From positions 62,001 to 126,000 of the forward strand of contig JAOESH010000002.1 of the NCBI GenBank assembly GCA_028382005.1: a stretch of 64,000 bases of DNA, written 5' to 3'. This stretch comes from Pseudomonadota bacterium. Its GTDB lineage: Bacteria > Pseudomonadota > Alphaproteobacteria > Puniceispirillales > Marisalimonadaceae. Every line of letters starts with the position of its first letter. The stretch's first letter is position 1. Positions 38,606-47,490 of this stretch are shown here, piece after piece. A program made the translations under genes and the position numbers. Below the pieces are notes generated by a model. The model had not been told where the DNA came from. It did not search any database and was given only the letters and a program-made list of their open reading frames with translations.

Positions 38606-40072
38606 ATGGCTAAAAAAGTTGTTGTTGTTGGTTCTGGTAATGCTGCTTTATCAGCAGGTATAGCAGCTTTAGAAAAAGGGGCAAAGGTAGTTATTTACGA
38701 AAAAGCCGATAAAAAAATGGCTGGAGGAAACACTAAATATACGGCAGGAGCAATGAGGTTTTCTTATGAAAGTGGGGATCAATTAATAGATCTCTTAAAA
38801 AACCCTGACGATAAAAGAATTAAAAATACTGACTTTGGAACATACACTACAGAAAAATTTTCATTAGATCTTTTAAATTTTAACGATGGTAGACCATTAA
38901 GTCCTGAACAAAATATTTTAGTATCTAAATCCTTTGAAACAATTCAATGGCTTTCATCTCATAATATTAAGTTTGAGCCTATTTATTCAAGACAAAGTTT
39001 TTTGAAAGATGGAAAACACATTTTTTGGGGTGGTTTAACACTTGCTTCAGAAAATGAAGGTGTTGGTTTGTTTGATCAAGAATTAGAAGCTTTCTTATCA
39101 TTGGGGGGTAAAATCCATTATAATAGTCCTGTAACTAAGCTAATTTACCAACATCACAAAGTAAGTGGAGTATTAGTTGATAACAAAAGTGTGGAAGCTG
39201 ATTCAGTAATTTTGGCATCAGGTGGGTTCGAGGCAAATGATGAGTTGCGAAAATTATATATTGGGGATGATTGGTTGAAAGCAAAAGTTAGAGGGACACC
39301 AAATAATACAGGTGATGGTTTAAAGATGGCCCTAGATATTGGAGCCACAAAACACGGTTTATTCGATGGGTGTCATGCGACGCCAATGGATTTGCATATG
39401 AAAAATTATGGTGGATTAGATTTAGAACCAGGCGAAAGGAAAAATTATCGTAAAATATGTTACTTCTTAGGTATTATGGTTAATGCTGATGGTAAAAGGT
39501 TTCTTGATGAAGGTAAGAATTTCAGAAATTATACATATGCACAATATGGAAGAAAAGTATTAGAACAACCTGAGCATTTTGCTTGGCAAATATTTGATAG
39601 TAAAGTTTTTGACTTGCTTTACGAAGAATATAGGTTTCATGATGCTCATTTTGTTGAGGGTAACACTTTAGAAGAATTAATTGATAAAATGGATGGAATT
39701 GACAAAAATGAAACACGAAAGACAATAGATGAATATAATAAATCTATAGATAAAGAAATAGTTTTTGATCCAACTATTCTAGACGGTAAGTCGACACAAG
39801 GTTTAAAAATTAAAAAATCAAATTGGGCTCAAATACTTGATAAGGGACCTTTTAAAGCATATCCAGTAACAGGCGGAATTACATTTACATATGGTGGATT
39901 AAAAGTAGATGACAGCGGAAGGGTTTTAAAATTAGATAATGTACCAATAAAGGGTTTGTTTGCTTGTGGAGAACTAGTAGGTGGTGTCTTCTTTAACGGT
40001 TATCCGGGAGGTTCAGGATTAACATCAGGGGCTGTTTTTGGTCGTATAGCAGGATATGGATCAGTTAAGTAA
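38606..40072 (+). CDS. FAD-dependent dehydrogenase, tricarballylate dehydrogenase (TcuA)-like
   Basis: Member of the fumarate reductase/succinate dehydrogenase flavoprotein family. The N-terminal FAD loop is VVVVGSGNAALSAGIAALEKGA, with Asn-Ala-Ala in place of the usual Gly-Gly-Ala, as in TcuA. AGGNTKYTAGAMRFSY and SVILASGGFEANDELR follow. The C-terminal TGGITFTYGGLKVDDSGRV and ELVGGVFFNGYPGGSGLTSGAVFGRIAG complete the family pattern. Length is 488. TcuA oxidises tricarballylate to aconitate, but substrate is not proven here. CAAGGAAAAC precedes the ATG. It is co-transcribed with a D-2-hydroxyacid dehydrogenase 14 bases downstream, so a shared organic-acid pathway is likely. Confidence 0.88.
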   Translation: MAKKVVVVGSGNAALSAGIAALEKGAKVVIYEKADKKMAGGNTKYTAGAMRFSYESGDQLIDLLKNPDDKRIKNTDFGTYTTEKFSLDLLNFNDGRPLSPEQNILVSKSFETIQWLSSHNIKFEPIYSRQSFLKDGKHIFWGGLTLASENEGVGLFDQELEAFLSLGGKIHYNSPVTKLIYQHHKVSGVLVDNKSVEADSVILASGGFEANDELRKLYIGDDWLKAKVRGTPNNTGDGLKMALDIGATKHGLFDGCHATPMDLHMKNYGGLDLEPGERKNYRKICYFLGIMVNADGKRFLDEGKNFRNYTYAQYGRKVLEQPEHFAWQIFDSKVFDLLYEEYRFHDAHFVEGNTLEELIDKMDGIDKNETRKTIDEYNKSIDKEIVFDPTILDGKSTQGLKIKKSNWAQILDKGPFKAYPVTGGITFTYGGLKVDDSGRVLKLDNVPIKGLFACGELVGGVFFNGYPGGSGLTSGAVFGRIAGYGSVK

Positions 40073-40086
40073 AAGGGTTTAAAAGA

Positions 40087-41043
40087 ATGGAAAAAATTAA
40101 AGTTGCTATTTTAGATGATTACCAAAATGTTACTCATAAATTTGCTGACTGGAGCTCTTTAAGTGAGAAAATTGATCTAAATATTATTAATGAATATATA
40201 GGTAATGATAATAATTTAGATGAACAGCTAAAAGATTATGATGTTTTATGTTTGATGCGAGAAAGAACGCCTCTTCCTGAAGGTTTAATTAATAAACTCC
40301 CTAACTTAAAGTTAGTCATTACAAGTGGTATGTGGAACGCTTCTATAGATACAGAAGCTCTAAAGGCTAAAAATATAACTTATTGTGGTACTGATACAAA
40401 AATTCATTCAACAGCTGAATTAGCTTGGGCGCTGATAATGAATAGTTGGAGAGGACTCCAAACCGAAATTGAAAACATGAAAGATGGTAATTGGCAAACA
40501 ACTATAGGAAGAGGGCTGAAGGGGAATACTTTAGGTATTTTTGGTCTTGGAAAGCAAGGTTTACAGGTTGCTAATTTTGCTAAAGCTTTTAACATGAGGG
40601 TAATTGCGTGGAGCCACAACTTAAAAAAAGAAGACTGTGAAAAAGCTAACGTTGAATATGTTAGCAGTCCAGATTTATTTAAAATGTCAGATATTTTAAC
40701 AATTCACACTAGGCTTTCTGCTAGAACAGAAGGATACATAAACAAAGATAAACTAAAATTGATGAAAAAAGAATCTGTCATAGTAAATACTAGTCGCGGT
40801 CCTATTATTAAAGAACAAGATTTAATAGAAGCATTAAATAAGCGCACTATTTCATGTGCCGCATTGGATGTTTATGATAAAGAACCGCTACCTGTAGATC
40901 ATATCTTAAGAAAAACCCAAAATACAATTCTTACACCCCATATAGGTTATGTGTCAGTGGAGGCGTATAAGAAATTTTTTAATGGTTATTTAAAAGCAAT
41001 AGAATCTTTTTTAAATGGCAAACCTGTAAATCAGATTTTATAA
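40087..41043 (+). CDS. D-2-hydroxyacid dehydrogenase family protein
   Basis: NAD-dependent dehydrogenase of the D-isomer 2-hydroxyacid family, 318 residues. The Rossmann loop is LGIFGLGKQGLQVANFAKAF. The catalytic Arg is in VNTSRGPIIKEQDL, the Glu in DVYDKEPLP and the His in LTPHIGYVSVEAY. The N-terminal half starts KVAILDDYQNVTHKFADWSSL, which resembles a subgroup annotated as phosphoglycerate-dehydrogenase-like but lacks ACT or serine-binding domains. Substrate unknown. AAAGGG upstream supports the start. Likely operon partner of the TcuA-like flavoprotein. Confidence 0.9.
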   Translation: MEKIKVAILDDYQNVTHKFADWSSLSEKIDLNIINEYIGNDNNLDEQLKDYDVLCLMRERTPLPEGLINKLPNLKLVITSGMWNASIDTEALKAKNITYCGTDTKIHSTAELAWALIMNSWRGLQTEIENMKDGNWQTTIGRGLKGNTLGIFGLGKQGLQVANFAKAFNMRVIAWSHNLKKEDCEKANVEYVSSPDLFKMSDILTIHTRLSARTEGYINKDKLKLMKKESVIVNTSRGPIIKEQDLIEALNKRTISCAALDVYDKEPLPVDHILRKTQNTILTPHIGYVSVEAYKKFFNGYLKAIESFLNGKPVNQIL

Positions 41044-41045
41044 GA

Positions 41046-41783
41046 TTATATCCAATTATTAGCAACCCATTTTGGAGCTTTAAGTTGTTTATAAATTTTT
41101 TTATAAAACTGTGATTTTTTTACAGGCCAATTCCCATTAATGACATCATCTGGATCAGGTTTTCCTGTAAAAGCAACAATGCTTGTATCATCTGGAAGAA
41201 TTGCTGGTTTCCAAATCCTAGAAGGCCATTTAGGCAGAAGATTATGCTTAAAACTTTTACACCAATCAGATGGCCAGAAAACTTGATCCCTAATTTCGTT
41301 GCTTATGTATGTTTGTTCAATATGAAATCTTTTCCAAATTTTAACTGGATCTTTTTCAAAATTTTTAAAAATTGAAACATATTTCCCAACAGGAATTCTA
41401 AAACAACTAGTATTCCCAATATTTTGACCTAATTGAGTCCAATTTTCGATTACACAATAACTTCCAGGTTTATAATCAAAAAACCGATCTAAATTACCAG
41501 TAATTACCAAATCAAGATCTAAAAACAACACGTCACCTTTTAAATTGTATAGAGGAAATTGCCAAACACTTAACTTTCTCCAGGGAGTTAATGAAATAAT
41601 ATTAGGCAACTTTACTTCAGGTAAAGGTTTACATATTACATGTTCGTTAATATCTTTGTAATCATCTGTAAAACAGTAGACTTTAGTTGTTTTTTTTGTA
41701 TGTCTTTTTATAGATGCATATAGTCTGTTGACAAACTCAGGACCATATCTTGAACCCCATTTCATACATATAATCGTTTGCAA
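41046..41783 (-). CDS. Probable glycosyltransferase (GT-A-like, DxD motif)
   Basis: A 245-residue cytoplasmic protein. It begins TIICMKWGSRYGPEFVNRLYASIKRH, as in a group of bacterial glycosyltransferases distantly related to GT8. LKGDVLFLDLDLVITGNLDRFF holds an Asp-x-Asp motif that would bind metal and nucleotide-sugar. SSFN-type asparagine and serine residues follow in NIGNTSCFRIPVGKY, and a C-terminal HNLLPKWPSRIWKPAILPDDTSIVAFTGKPDP is typical of the same group. Donor and acceptor unknown. It is the first gene of the envelope region, convergent with the dehydrogenase (2 bases apart). Confidence 0.72.
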   Translation of the reverse strand: MQTIICMKWGSRYGPEFVNRLYASIKRHTKKTTKVYCFTDDYKDINEHVICKPLPEVKLPNIISLTPWRKLSVWQFPLYNLKGDVLFLDLDLVITGNLDRFFDYKPGSYCVIENWTQLGQNIGNTSCFRIPVGKYVSIFKNFEKDPVKIWKRFHIEQTYISNEIRDQVFWPSDWCKSFKHNLLPKWPSRIWKPAILPDDTSIVAFTGKPDPDDVINGNWPVKKSQFYKKIYKQLKAPKWVANNWI

Positions 41784-41869
41784 ATCTTAACCCATTTATA
41801 AATATAATTATTAAAAATTTAGAAATCGTTTTATAACACTTTTAATAATATCATAAAGATTAAAAAAAT

Positions 41870-42976
41870 ATGAAAATAAATATTTTGTTACCCTACAAAG
41901 AAAAGTTTGACGAAAACAAAGCTTCTTCAGTTTCAATCACAGTTAAAAATAATTTGTCATACTCAAAATTTTTAAGCCATATAAAAGTTTATGGACAAGA
42001 TGTAGAAAAACCTCTCTTCAAAAATAATTTTGAAGGCATTAAATATTCTATTCTTTCACTTAAAAGTAAGAATGTGTTTTTAGCACAAAAAATGATAAGT
42101 ATAATGTCCAAAGATATTTCAAAGAAACAGTTAATAGAAATACATAATAGGCCGTACCTTATAGAAAAGATTGCGAAGAATAGTAACTATCCAATCACTC
42201 TATTTCTTCATAATGATCCACAAACAATGAAGGGATCAAAATTAGTTAGAGATAGAAAAAAAATATTAAAAAAGTGTGAAGCAGTTTTTTGTGTGAGTGA
42301 ATACGTAAAAAATAAGTTTCTTGAAGGAATTTTAATTAATAAAGAAAAAGTTCATGTTTTATATAATGGTGTGAATAGACAACTTAAAAAAATGCCAACG
42401 AAGAAAAAAGAAATCTTATTTGTTGGAAGATTAGTCGCTGAAAAAGGCGTTGATCTATATGTTGACGTTGTCGAAAATATTGCTAAAAATTTTCCAGATT
42501 GGACTTTTGAACTCATTGGATCATTTAGGTTAGGCGATAATAAAAATAAAGATACGTTTGCTAACAATCTAATCAAAAAATTTAAAAAAATTAGTAGCCA
42601 AACAAAATTTCATGGATTCAAAAATCAAGCATTTATCCAAAAAAAAATGAAAACAGCCTCCATAATTGTTATTCCTTCAGTATGGGCAGAGCCATTTGGC
42701 TTAGTTGCAGCTGAAGCTATGAGTAATGGTATTGGGATAATAGCATCAGATGTTGGAGGAATACCTGAAATAGTAAAAGCTAATGGTGTTTTAATACAGG
42801 ATATTAATAAACAAAAGATAGAACATGCTCTTACTGACTTAATGAGTGACCATACTAAAAGAAAAAATCTTCAAAGAATGTCGTGGGATAATTTTCAATT
42901 GTCTGCAAAAAAAAGTTCTGAAAAACTAGATTTTTATAGAGAAATGATTTCATCTAAATATTTTGTTGATGACTAG
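41870..42976 (+). CDS. Glycosyltransferase family 4 protein
   Basis: A GT-B fold retaining glycosyltransferase of 368 residues. The C-terminal donor-binding half has EILFVGRLVAEKGVDLYVDVVENIA, then SVWAEPFGLVAAEAMSNGIGIIASDVGGIPEIV, which includes the E-x7-E motif of GT4. The N-terminal half has an acceptor domain with ITLFLHNDPQTMKGSK and VFCVSEYVKNKFLEG. Donor unknown, often GDP-mannose or UDP-hexose. No clear ribosome-binding site precedes the ATG at 41870. The last 27 bases overlap the end of the convergent gene. Confidence 0.88.
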   Translation: MKINILLPYKEKFDENKASSVSITVKNNLSYSKFLSHIKVYGQDVEKPLFKNNFEGIKYSILSLKSKNVFLAQKMISIMSKDISKKQLIEIHNRPYLIEKIAKNSNYPITLFLHNDPQTMKGSKLVRDRKKILKKCEAVFCVSEYVKNKFLEGILINKEKVHVLYNGVNRQLKKMPTKKKEILFVGRLVAEKGVDLYVDVVENIAKNFPDWTFELIGSFRLGDNKNKDTFANNLIKKFKKISSQTKFHGFKNQAFIQKKMKTASIIVIPSVWAEPFGLVAAEAMSNGIGIIASDVGGIPEIVKANGVLIQDINKQKIEHALTDLMSDHTKRKNLQRMSWDNFQLSAKKSSEKLDFYREMISSKYFVDD

Positions 42977-43912
42977 AGAACATTGACTATGATTACTATA
43001 ACCTGTAATTGGAAAAAGTTGTGGAAAAACTTTGTGAAAATGTATTTGATCAATACAATCTATTTCAATTAAATCTTTAAGGTAGACTATTCCTTCTCTG
43101 TTTCTTGATATCCAACTTAGCGTCTCAGAGCTGAGTTTCATGTTTTTAATATCTTTTAACATTGATATTGTTGGTATTGGGGGCCATCCATCTGAGTGGA
43201 TGTTAAGAAAACTTAAATCATCATCAAAAAAGTTGTATTGTATATTGTGTTTTTGAGAAAATTTAAGTCTGTCCATCTGTGAAGTATGATCATCCCACAA
43301 AGCAACTATTTTTTTATTTGTGATTGGAGGTATTTTATTAGTAATATCAGTATTTATATATGTAGCTTTTTTTGAATTAAACATATTATTTTCGAAATTA
43401 ATATCATAACTATATATTTTACAATCATCATCAGTTGCTGCATCAATTAAATATGTCGTAAACCCTTTCATCACTCCCGACTCTATAACTATTTCCGGGT
43501 TAATTATTTTTAATAATGTATAAAAAAATACAGCTTCATTATAACCAAAACCACTCTCATGCTCTTTAATAGGGCTTTGAGAAAAAACATAATCAAATTC
43601 GTCCAAGTATTTTTCAATGTTAGATCTGTTATATTTTAGGTTTGATAATTCTAAAAAAGAACAAATTTCTTTAATTATCAAAGTGTTTCTATGTTTTTTA
43701 ATATTTTGTTCAACAGGGTAAGAAATATAAGCTTCATCTTTTTGAGGTTTGTTTTTTTTAATTCGTACACTTATTGTGAAACCTAAAAACTTGTTTAATA
43801 CTTTTTTTAACTTTTTAAAAAATAATGAAGTGTTAATAAACTTCTTAGGTTGTTCAGAAAAATTATTCCAGTATCTAGTGTATGTTTTTTTTTTATATTG
43901 ATCAAATTTCAA
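42950..43912 (-). CDS. Predicted class I SAM-dependent methyltransferase-like protein
   Basis: A 320-residue protein with a central Rossmann-like part. PEIVIESGVMKGFTTYLIDAA resembles motif I of class I methyltransferases. CKIYSYDINFEN gives an acidic residue after the second strand, and KKIVALWDDHTSQMDRLKF a fourth strand with Asp. Similar proteins occur in polysaccharide clusters, some annotated as cephalosporin-hydroxylase- or rhamnosyl-methyltransferase-like. The N-terminal 70 residues are very basic. The start is uncertain: a TTG at 43912 has GGAAAG about 9 bases upstream, and no useful ATG lies further in. It overlaps the convergent GT4 gene by 27 bases. Confidence 0.6.
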   Translation of the reverse strand: MKFDQYKKKTYTRYWNNFSEQPKKFINTSLFFKKLKKVLNKFLGFTISVRIKKNKPQKDEAYISYPVEQNIKKHRNTLIIKEICSFLELSNLKYNRSNIEKYLDEFDYVFSQSPIKEHESGFGYNEAVFFYTLLKIINPEIVIESGVMKGFTTYLIDAATDDDCKIYSYDINFENNMFNSKKATYINTDITNKIPPITNKKIVALWDDHTSQMDRLKFSQKHNIQYNFFDDDLSFLNIHSDGWPPIPTISMLKDIKNMKLSSETLSWISRNREGIVYLKDLIEIDCIDQIHFHKVFPQLFPITGYSNHSQCSLVINKIFR

Positions 43913-43943
43913 AGGTTTTAGCTTTCCAAATTAATATTAGTTA

Positions 43944-45224
43944 TTAGTTACAATCCTTTTTATAACTTTGAACTTGAGAAAGTGCAAAGGCTATGGCAAA
44001 CCAAAGAAAAAGGTTGCCCCACTGTCCATAGAAACTACCAAATTGTTGTATGGGAAAAAACAGGCCTAGAGGAATTACAAAAGCTGTAGCAGCCATCGGG
44101 CATTCAAAGTGTTTTTTCCTAGCTTTAAAGCACGTCCAAATCATTGAAGAAACCATTATCAGTCCAAGTATAAGTCCAATAATTCCTGTCTCAGCAAATA
44201 ACTGAACATAAAAATTATGAGGATGGTTTCCACAGTAATTTTTTCCTGGAAGCCAATTTGGCAAACTAGAATCTAAGTTTTTGCATGTATTTCTAGTACC
44301 AGAAGGACCAATACCTTTGACCGGAGTTAATAAACCTTGTTGAATTCCACCTCTCCAAGAACCCCAATAACTGTTTGATTCTGACGTATTTAAAATTGGG
44401 ACAGCATTAACAAAACTTTTAATAAAACGATGTGATAAGTCTGGTCTAATAAAAACTAAAGTTAATACTGCTAGGATTTCAAATAATACTAATAAAAAAA
44501 ATAATCTAAATTTAGGTTTCCATAAAAGAGCTGCTAGCGTTCCTCCACACGCTCTCATAAGAAAATTAATTCTTTCTCCTGTTAAAAGAGATACTATTAT
44601 TGAAAATAAACCTATACAACCTGAAAAAAAAGCAACTCTATTTTGTCTACTAACTGCAACAGCCATTAAAACACATAACAAAGGCAACGAAACTCTAGCA
44701 ACATAACTACCAGGAATTGCGTCACCATATGGCCAAGTTAATCTAGTTTTTGGCTCAATGATAGCTTCAGCTGTTAAAATTCCAGACATGATAATCATCC
44801 CAAGTAACATAGATAATAACATGATAATTCTAATATCTCTGTCTTTTGCAATCCATACTTGGGCAGCCGCCGCATAAAGTGGGAAACGTATCCAGACAAA
44901 ACCTTGTTCAAATGAAAAAAGAGGATCAGGACCGGTAATTGCCGAAAACAAACCAAATACCCATAAAGCTAAAGCGCTTTTAAACCAAATTTGAGATGCC
45001 CAGCTCCAATCTTTTCTTTTAATACATCTGGTTAAAAAAATTAGACAAATTGAAGTTAGCCATAAATCAGCTGGATCTCTTTCTATTAAGTAAATAAATG
45101 GTCCCAAAAACCAAAACAAAGTCATATATCTATCGATTTTACTTAAATGATTAATTTTTTCCCATCCAATTTTCCAGCTTTCAGAAAAATTAAGTTCAGG
45201 AACAGATAAATACTTTAATATCAT
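43944..45224 (-). CDS. O-antigen ligase/polymerase-family membrane protein (WaaL/Wzy-like)
   Basis: A 426-residue membrane protein with about eleven hydrophobic segments and one long periplasmic loop. The loop includes SYWGSWRGGIQQGLL and GKNYCGNHPHNFYVQLFAETGIIGLILGL, the Wzy_C/O-antigen-ligase signature with the His thought to be catalytic in WaaL. PVKGIGPSGTRNTCKN is also typical. It should either join polymerised glycan to lipid A core or polymerise repeat units; sequence alone does not separate the two. It begins SESWKIGWEKINHLSKIDR, a long cytoplasmic N-terminus. It lies 31 bases upstream of the methyltransferase-like gene on the same strand. Confidence 0.85.
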   Translation of the reverse strand: MILKYLSVPELNFSESWKIGWEKINHLSKIDRYMTLFWFLGPFIYLIERDPADLWLTSICLIFLTRCIKRKDWSWASQIWFKSALALWVFGLFSAITGPDPLFSFEQGFVWIRFPLYAAAAQVWIAKDRDIRIIMLLSMLLGMIIMSGILTAEAIIEPKTRLTWPYGDAIPGSYVARVSLPLLCVLMAVAVSRQNRVAFFSGCIGLFSIIVSLLTGERINFLMRACGGTLAALLWKPKFRLFFLLVLFEILAVLTLVFIRPDLSHRFIKSFVNAVPILNTSESNSYWGSWRGGIQQGLLTPVKGIGPSGTRNTCKNLDSSLPNWLPGKNYCGNHPHNFYVQLFAETGIIGLILGLIMVSSMIWTCFKARKKHFECPMAATAFVIPLGLFFPIQQFGSFYGQWGNLFLWFAIAFALSQVQSYKKDCN

Positions 45225-45402
45225 TGGTTATAACCTTCGTTATTAACAAGTTTGTTTATTCATAAATAATTTATTTTTAAACACAACTATTAATATTATG
45301 ATATGCAAAACAAGACTTTGGAAGAGAATAATTTATGAGCTAATTGTAGATTTAACTGAAGACTGCTTTTATATATTCATAAAGTGATATGTTGAATAGT
45401 AA
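45225..45402. other. Gap without recognised gene between ampG and the WaaL-like gene
   Basis: This 178-base AT-rich gap lies downstream of the leftward MFS gene and upstream of the leftward ligase gene on the same strand. It should hold the ligase-gene promoter. I found no tRNA, no strong hairpin followed by T-run and no frame with recognisable protein similarity. Confidence 0.4.
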
Positions 45403-46776
45403 TTATTTTGTACCAATTTTCATTTTATTTCTTATAAACCACAAACAAATTAAAGAAGGAATTACCATTATTGTGGTTAAAATAAAAAAAGTTCCCCAAT
45501 CTCCATTTAGCCAATCTACTAGAGCTCCTGAAGATGAAGCAAGAGTTGTTCTGCCAGCAGTTCCAATAGACGCAAGTAAAGCATACTGAGTAGCAGTATA
45601 AGTCCTATCAACCAATAATGAAATAAATGCAACAAATGCTACTGTTGCAAATGCTGCTGTAATGTCATCAGCAATAACAGCAATTGCAAATAATAATTCA
45701 GATTTGTCTGTCCAAGCTAAAACTGCAAATAGAAGGTTTGTTAGAGCCATCAATCCTCCAGCAAAGAACATTGTTTTTATTGTTCCTACCCTCATTGCCA
45801 TTAAACCGCCTAATAATGTGAAAACAACAGTTGTAATCCAACCAATTCCTTTTGAGTAAAGGGCAATCTCCCCTTTAGAAAATCCAATTTCTTTATAAAA
45901 AACAATAGACATACGACCAAGAAATGCTTCCCCAACTTTAAATAAGAAAACAAAACCTAATATTCCTGCAGCTATAGCAAATCCATTTTTTTTAAAGAAG
46001 CTAATTACAGGCCCACCTATAGTTCCTGTAATATATACAAAGAATTTAGTTATAAAGTTTCTAGATCCAATTTTTCTTGCAATGATTTCATCAGTTTCTT
46101 TTTGTTTTGCTTGTCTATTAGTTTCAATTGGCTCATCAACAAACATCAAACCAATATTCATTAAAATTATTATTGCCCCTAAAACTAAGAAAGTTGTTTG
46201 CCAGTAATCAGTAATACCAATATTTTCAAAATATTCTGCAGTAAATAAAGCAACAACACCTCCTAATTTATAACCAGTCCACCAACCAACCACCGCCATA
46301 GCAGCACCTGCTGCCATAGCTTTCCCTTCATTTTCATTGATTTGTTCAATTCTTAAAGCATCAACAGTTATGTCTTGTGTCGCCGAAGCTATAGCAATAA
46401 TCAATCCAACAGAAATTAATAAAGCTAAATTTTGAGTTGGATTTATAAAACTCCAAACTATCAAACTTAGTAAAATTACAACTTGCATTAAAACTATCCA
46501 TGCTCTTCTGTGGCCTAGTTTTTTTGTTAATAGAGGTATTTGGATTCTATCTATTATAGGAGCCCATAAATAATTAAATGCGTAGACACCAAAAATTAAG
46601 CCTGCCCAACCAATAGTCGATCTACTCAATCCTTCTTCTTTTAGCCAAAGGCTTAAACTACTGGCAATCAGGACCCATGGAAAACCACTTATGGCACCAA
46701 GAAGTAATATCCTTAACATTCTTATATCTTTATAAACTAAAACTGATTGAACCCAGTTTTGTTTTTTTTCTATCAT
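45403..46776 (-). CDS. ampG: Muropeptide permease AmpG-like MFS transporter
   Basis: A 457-residue MFS protein with about twelve to fourteen helices. It carries the AmpG pattern: MLRILLLGAISGFPWVLIASSLSLWLKEEGLS in the first helices, YAFNYLWAPIIDRIQIPLL, GHRRAWIVLMQ, and ASATQDITVDALRIEQ in the helix 4-5 region. AmpG imports GlcNAc-anhydroMurNAc muropeptides released by lytic transglycosylases. The family also holds acetyl-CoA transporters, but the ASATQDIxxDA block and the presence of anmK and a murQ homologue in this window favour AmpG. It is divergent from the YkuD gene, 94 bases apart. Confidence 0.85.
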   Translation of the reverse strand: MIEKKQNWVQSVLVYKDIRMLRILLLGAISGFPWVLIASSLSLWLKEEGLSRSTIGWAGLIFGVYAFNYLWAPIIDRIQIPLLTKKLGHRRAWIVLMQVVILLSLIVWSFINPTQNLALLISVGLIIAIASATQDITVDALRIEQINENEGKAMAAGAAMAVVGWWTGYKLGGVVALFTAEYFENIGITDYWQTTFLVLGAIIILMNIGLMFVDEPIETNRQAKQKETDEIIARKIGSRNFITKFFVYITGTIGGPVISFFKKNGFAIAAGILGFVFLFKVGEAFLGRMSIVFYKEIGFSKGEIALYSKGIGWITTVVFTLLGGLMAMRVGTIKTMFFAGGLMALTNLLFAVLAWTDKSELLFAIAVIADDITAAFATVAFVAFISLLVDRTYTATQYALLASIGTAGRTTLASSSGALVDWLNGDWGTFFILTTIMVIPSLICLWFIRNKMKIGTK

Positions 46777-46870
46777 AATAAAAACAATTCAAAAAAGTTA
46801 TTTATAATATTACTCTTACTTTTCAAAAAAATATATGTTTTTTGTTTGATTAAATTAACTATAATTATAT

Positions 46871-47413
46871 ATGCATCAAAATTGGTTAGTTATAAATCTA
46901 AATAAAAATTATTTCCTAAAAGTTGGTAATAAAGCTTTTCGATGTCAAATAGGTGAAGGAGGCCTTAAAAACGCAGCAAAAAAAGTAGAAGGTGATAAAA
47001 CATCACCAATTGGGAAATGGTATTTAGAATCATTATATTATAGACCTGACAGGGCTTTAAGGCCAAAATTTAAGAAAAAAAATGTTTTAAAAATCAATCG
47101 AATTACAAAACACTGTGGATGGTGCTGTGATATTGGAAGTCTACATTACAACAAACATATAAACATTAATAATTTTCCATCGCTGAAAATTAATTATGAA
47201 AGATTATGGCGAGAAGATAATGCTTACGATATAATCATTGAGATTTCTCACAACACTAAACCTACTATTAAGAATAAAGGAAGCGCAATATTTATACATT
47301 GTAGTTTTGAAGATATTAGGCCAACAGCCGGTTGCATTGCTTTAAAAAAAAGAGATTTAATTAATTTAATTAAAAATCTTAAATATAATGCATGTATTGA
47401 AATTAAAAATTAA
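46871..47413 (+). CDS. YkuD (L,D-transpeptidase fold) protein without signal peptide
   Basis: A 180-residue protein made of one YkuD domain. EGDKTSPIGKWYLESLYYRPDR corresponds to the substrate-groove start. The catalytic pair is His143 and Cys155 in IFIHCSFEDIRPTAGCIAL. It begins MHQNWLVINLNKNYF with no signal peptide, membrane helix or lipobox, so it should be cytoplasmic unless exported unconventionally. Secreted family members make 3-3 cross-links; a cytoplasmic one would more plausibly trim muropeptides as an L,D-carboxypeptidase. It is divergent from ampG. There is no Shine-Dalgarno; TATAAT at 46860-46865 ends 5 bases before the ATG, so a leaderless transcript is possible. Confidence 0.85.
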   Translation: MHQNWLVINLNKNYFLKVGNKAFRCQIGEGGLKNAAKKVEGDKTSPIGKWYLESLYYRPDRALRPKFKKKNVLKINRITKHCGWCCDIGSLHYNKHININNFPSLKINYERLWREDNAYDIIIEISHNTKPTIKNKGSAIFIHCSFEDIRPTAGCIALKKRDLINLIKNLKYNACIEIKN

Positions 47414-47490
47414 TATATATAGTAATATAAAACTTTACAGATTCAATTAATAGAATTAAAAGTTAGTTTTTTCAATAAGTGAGGTTGTTA

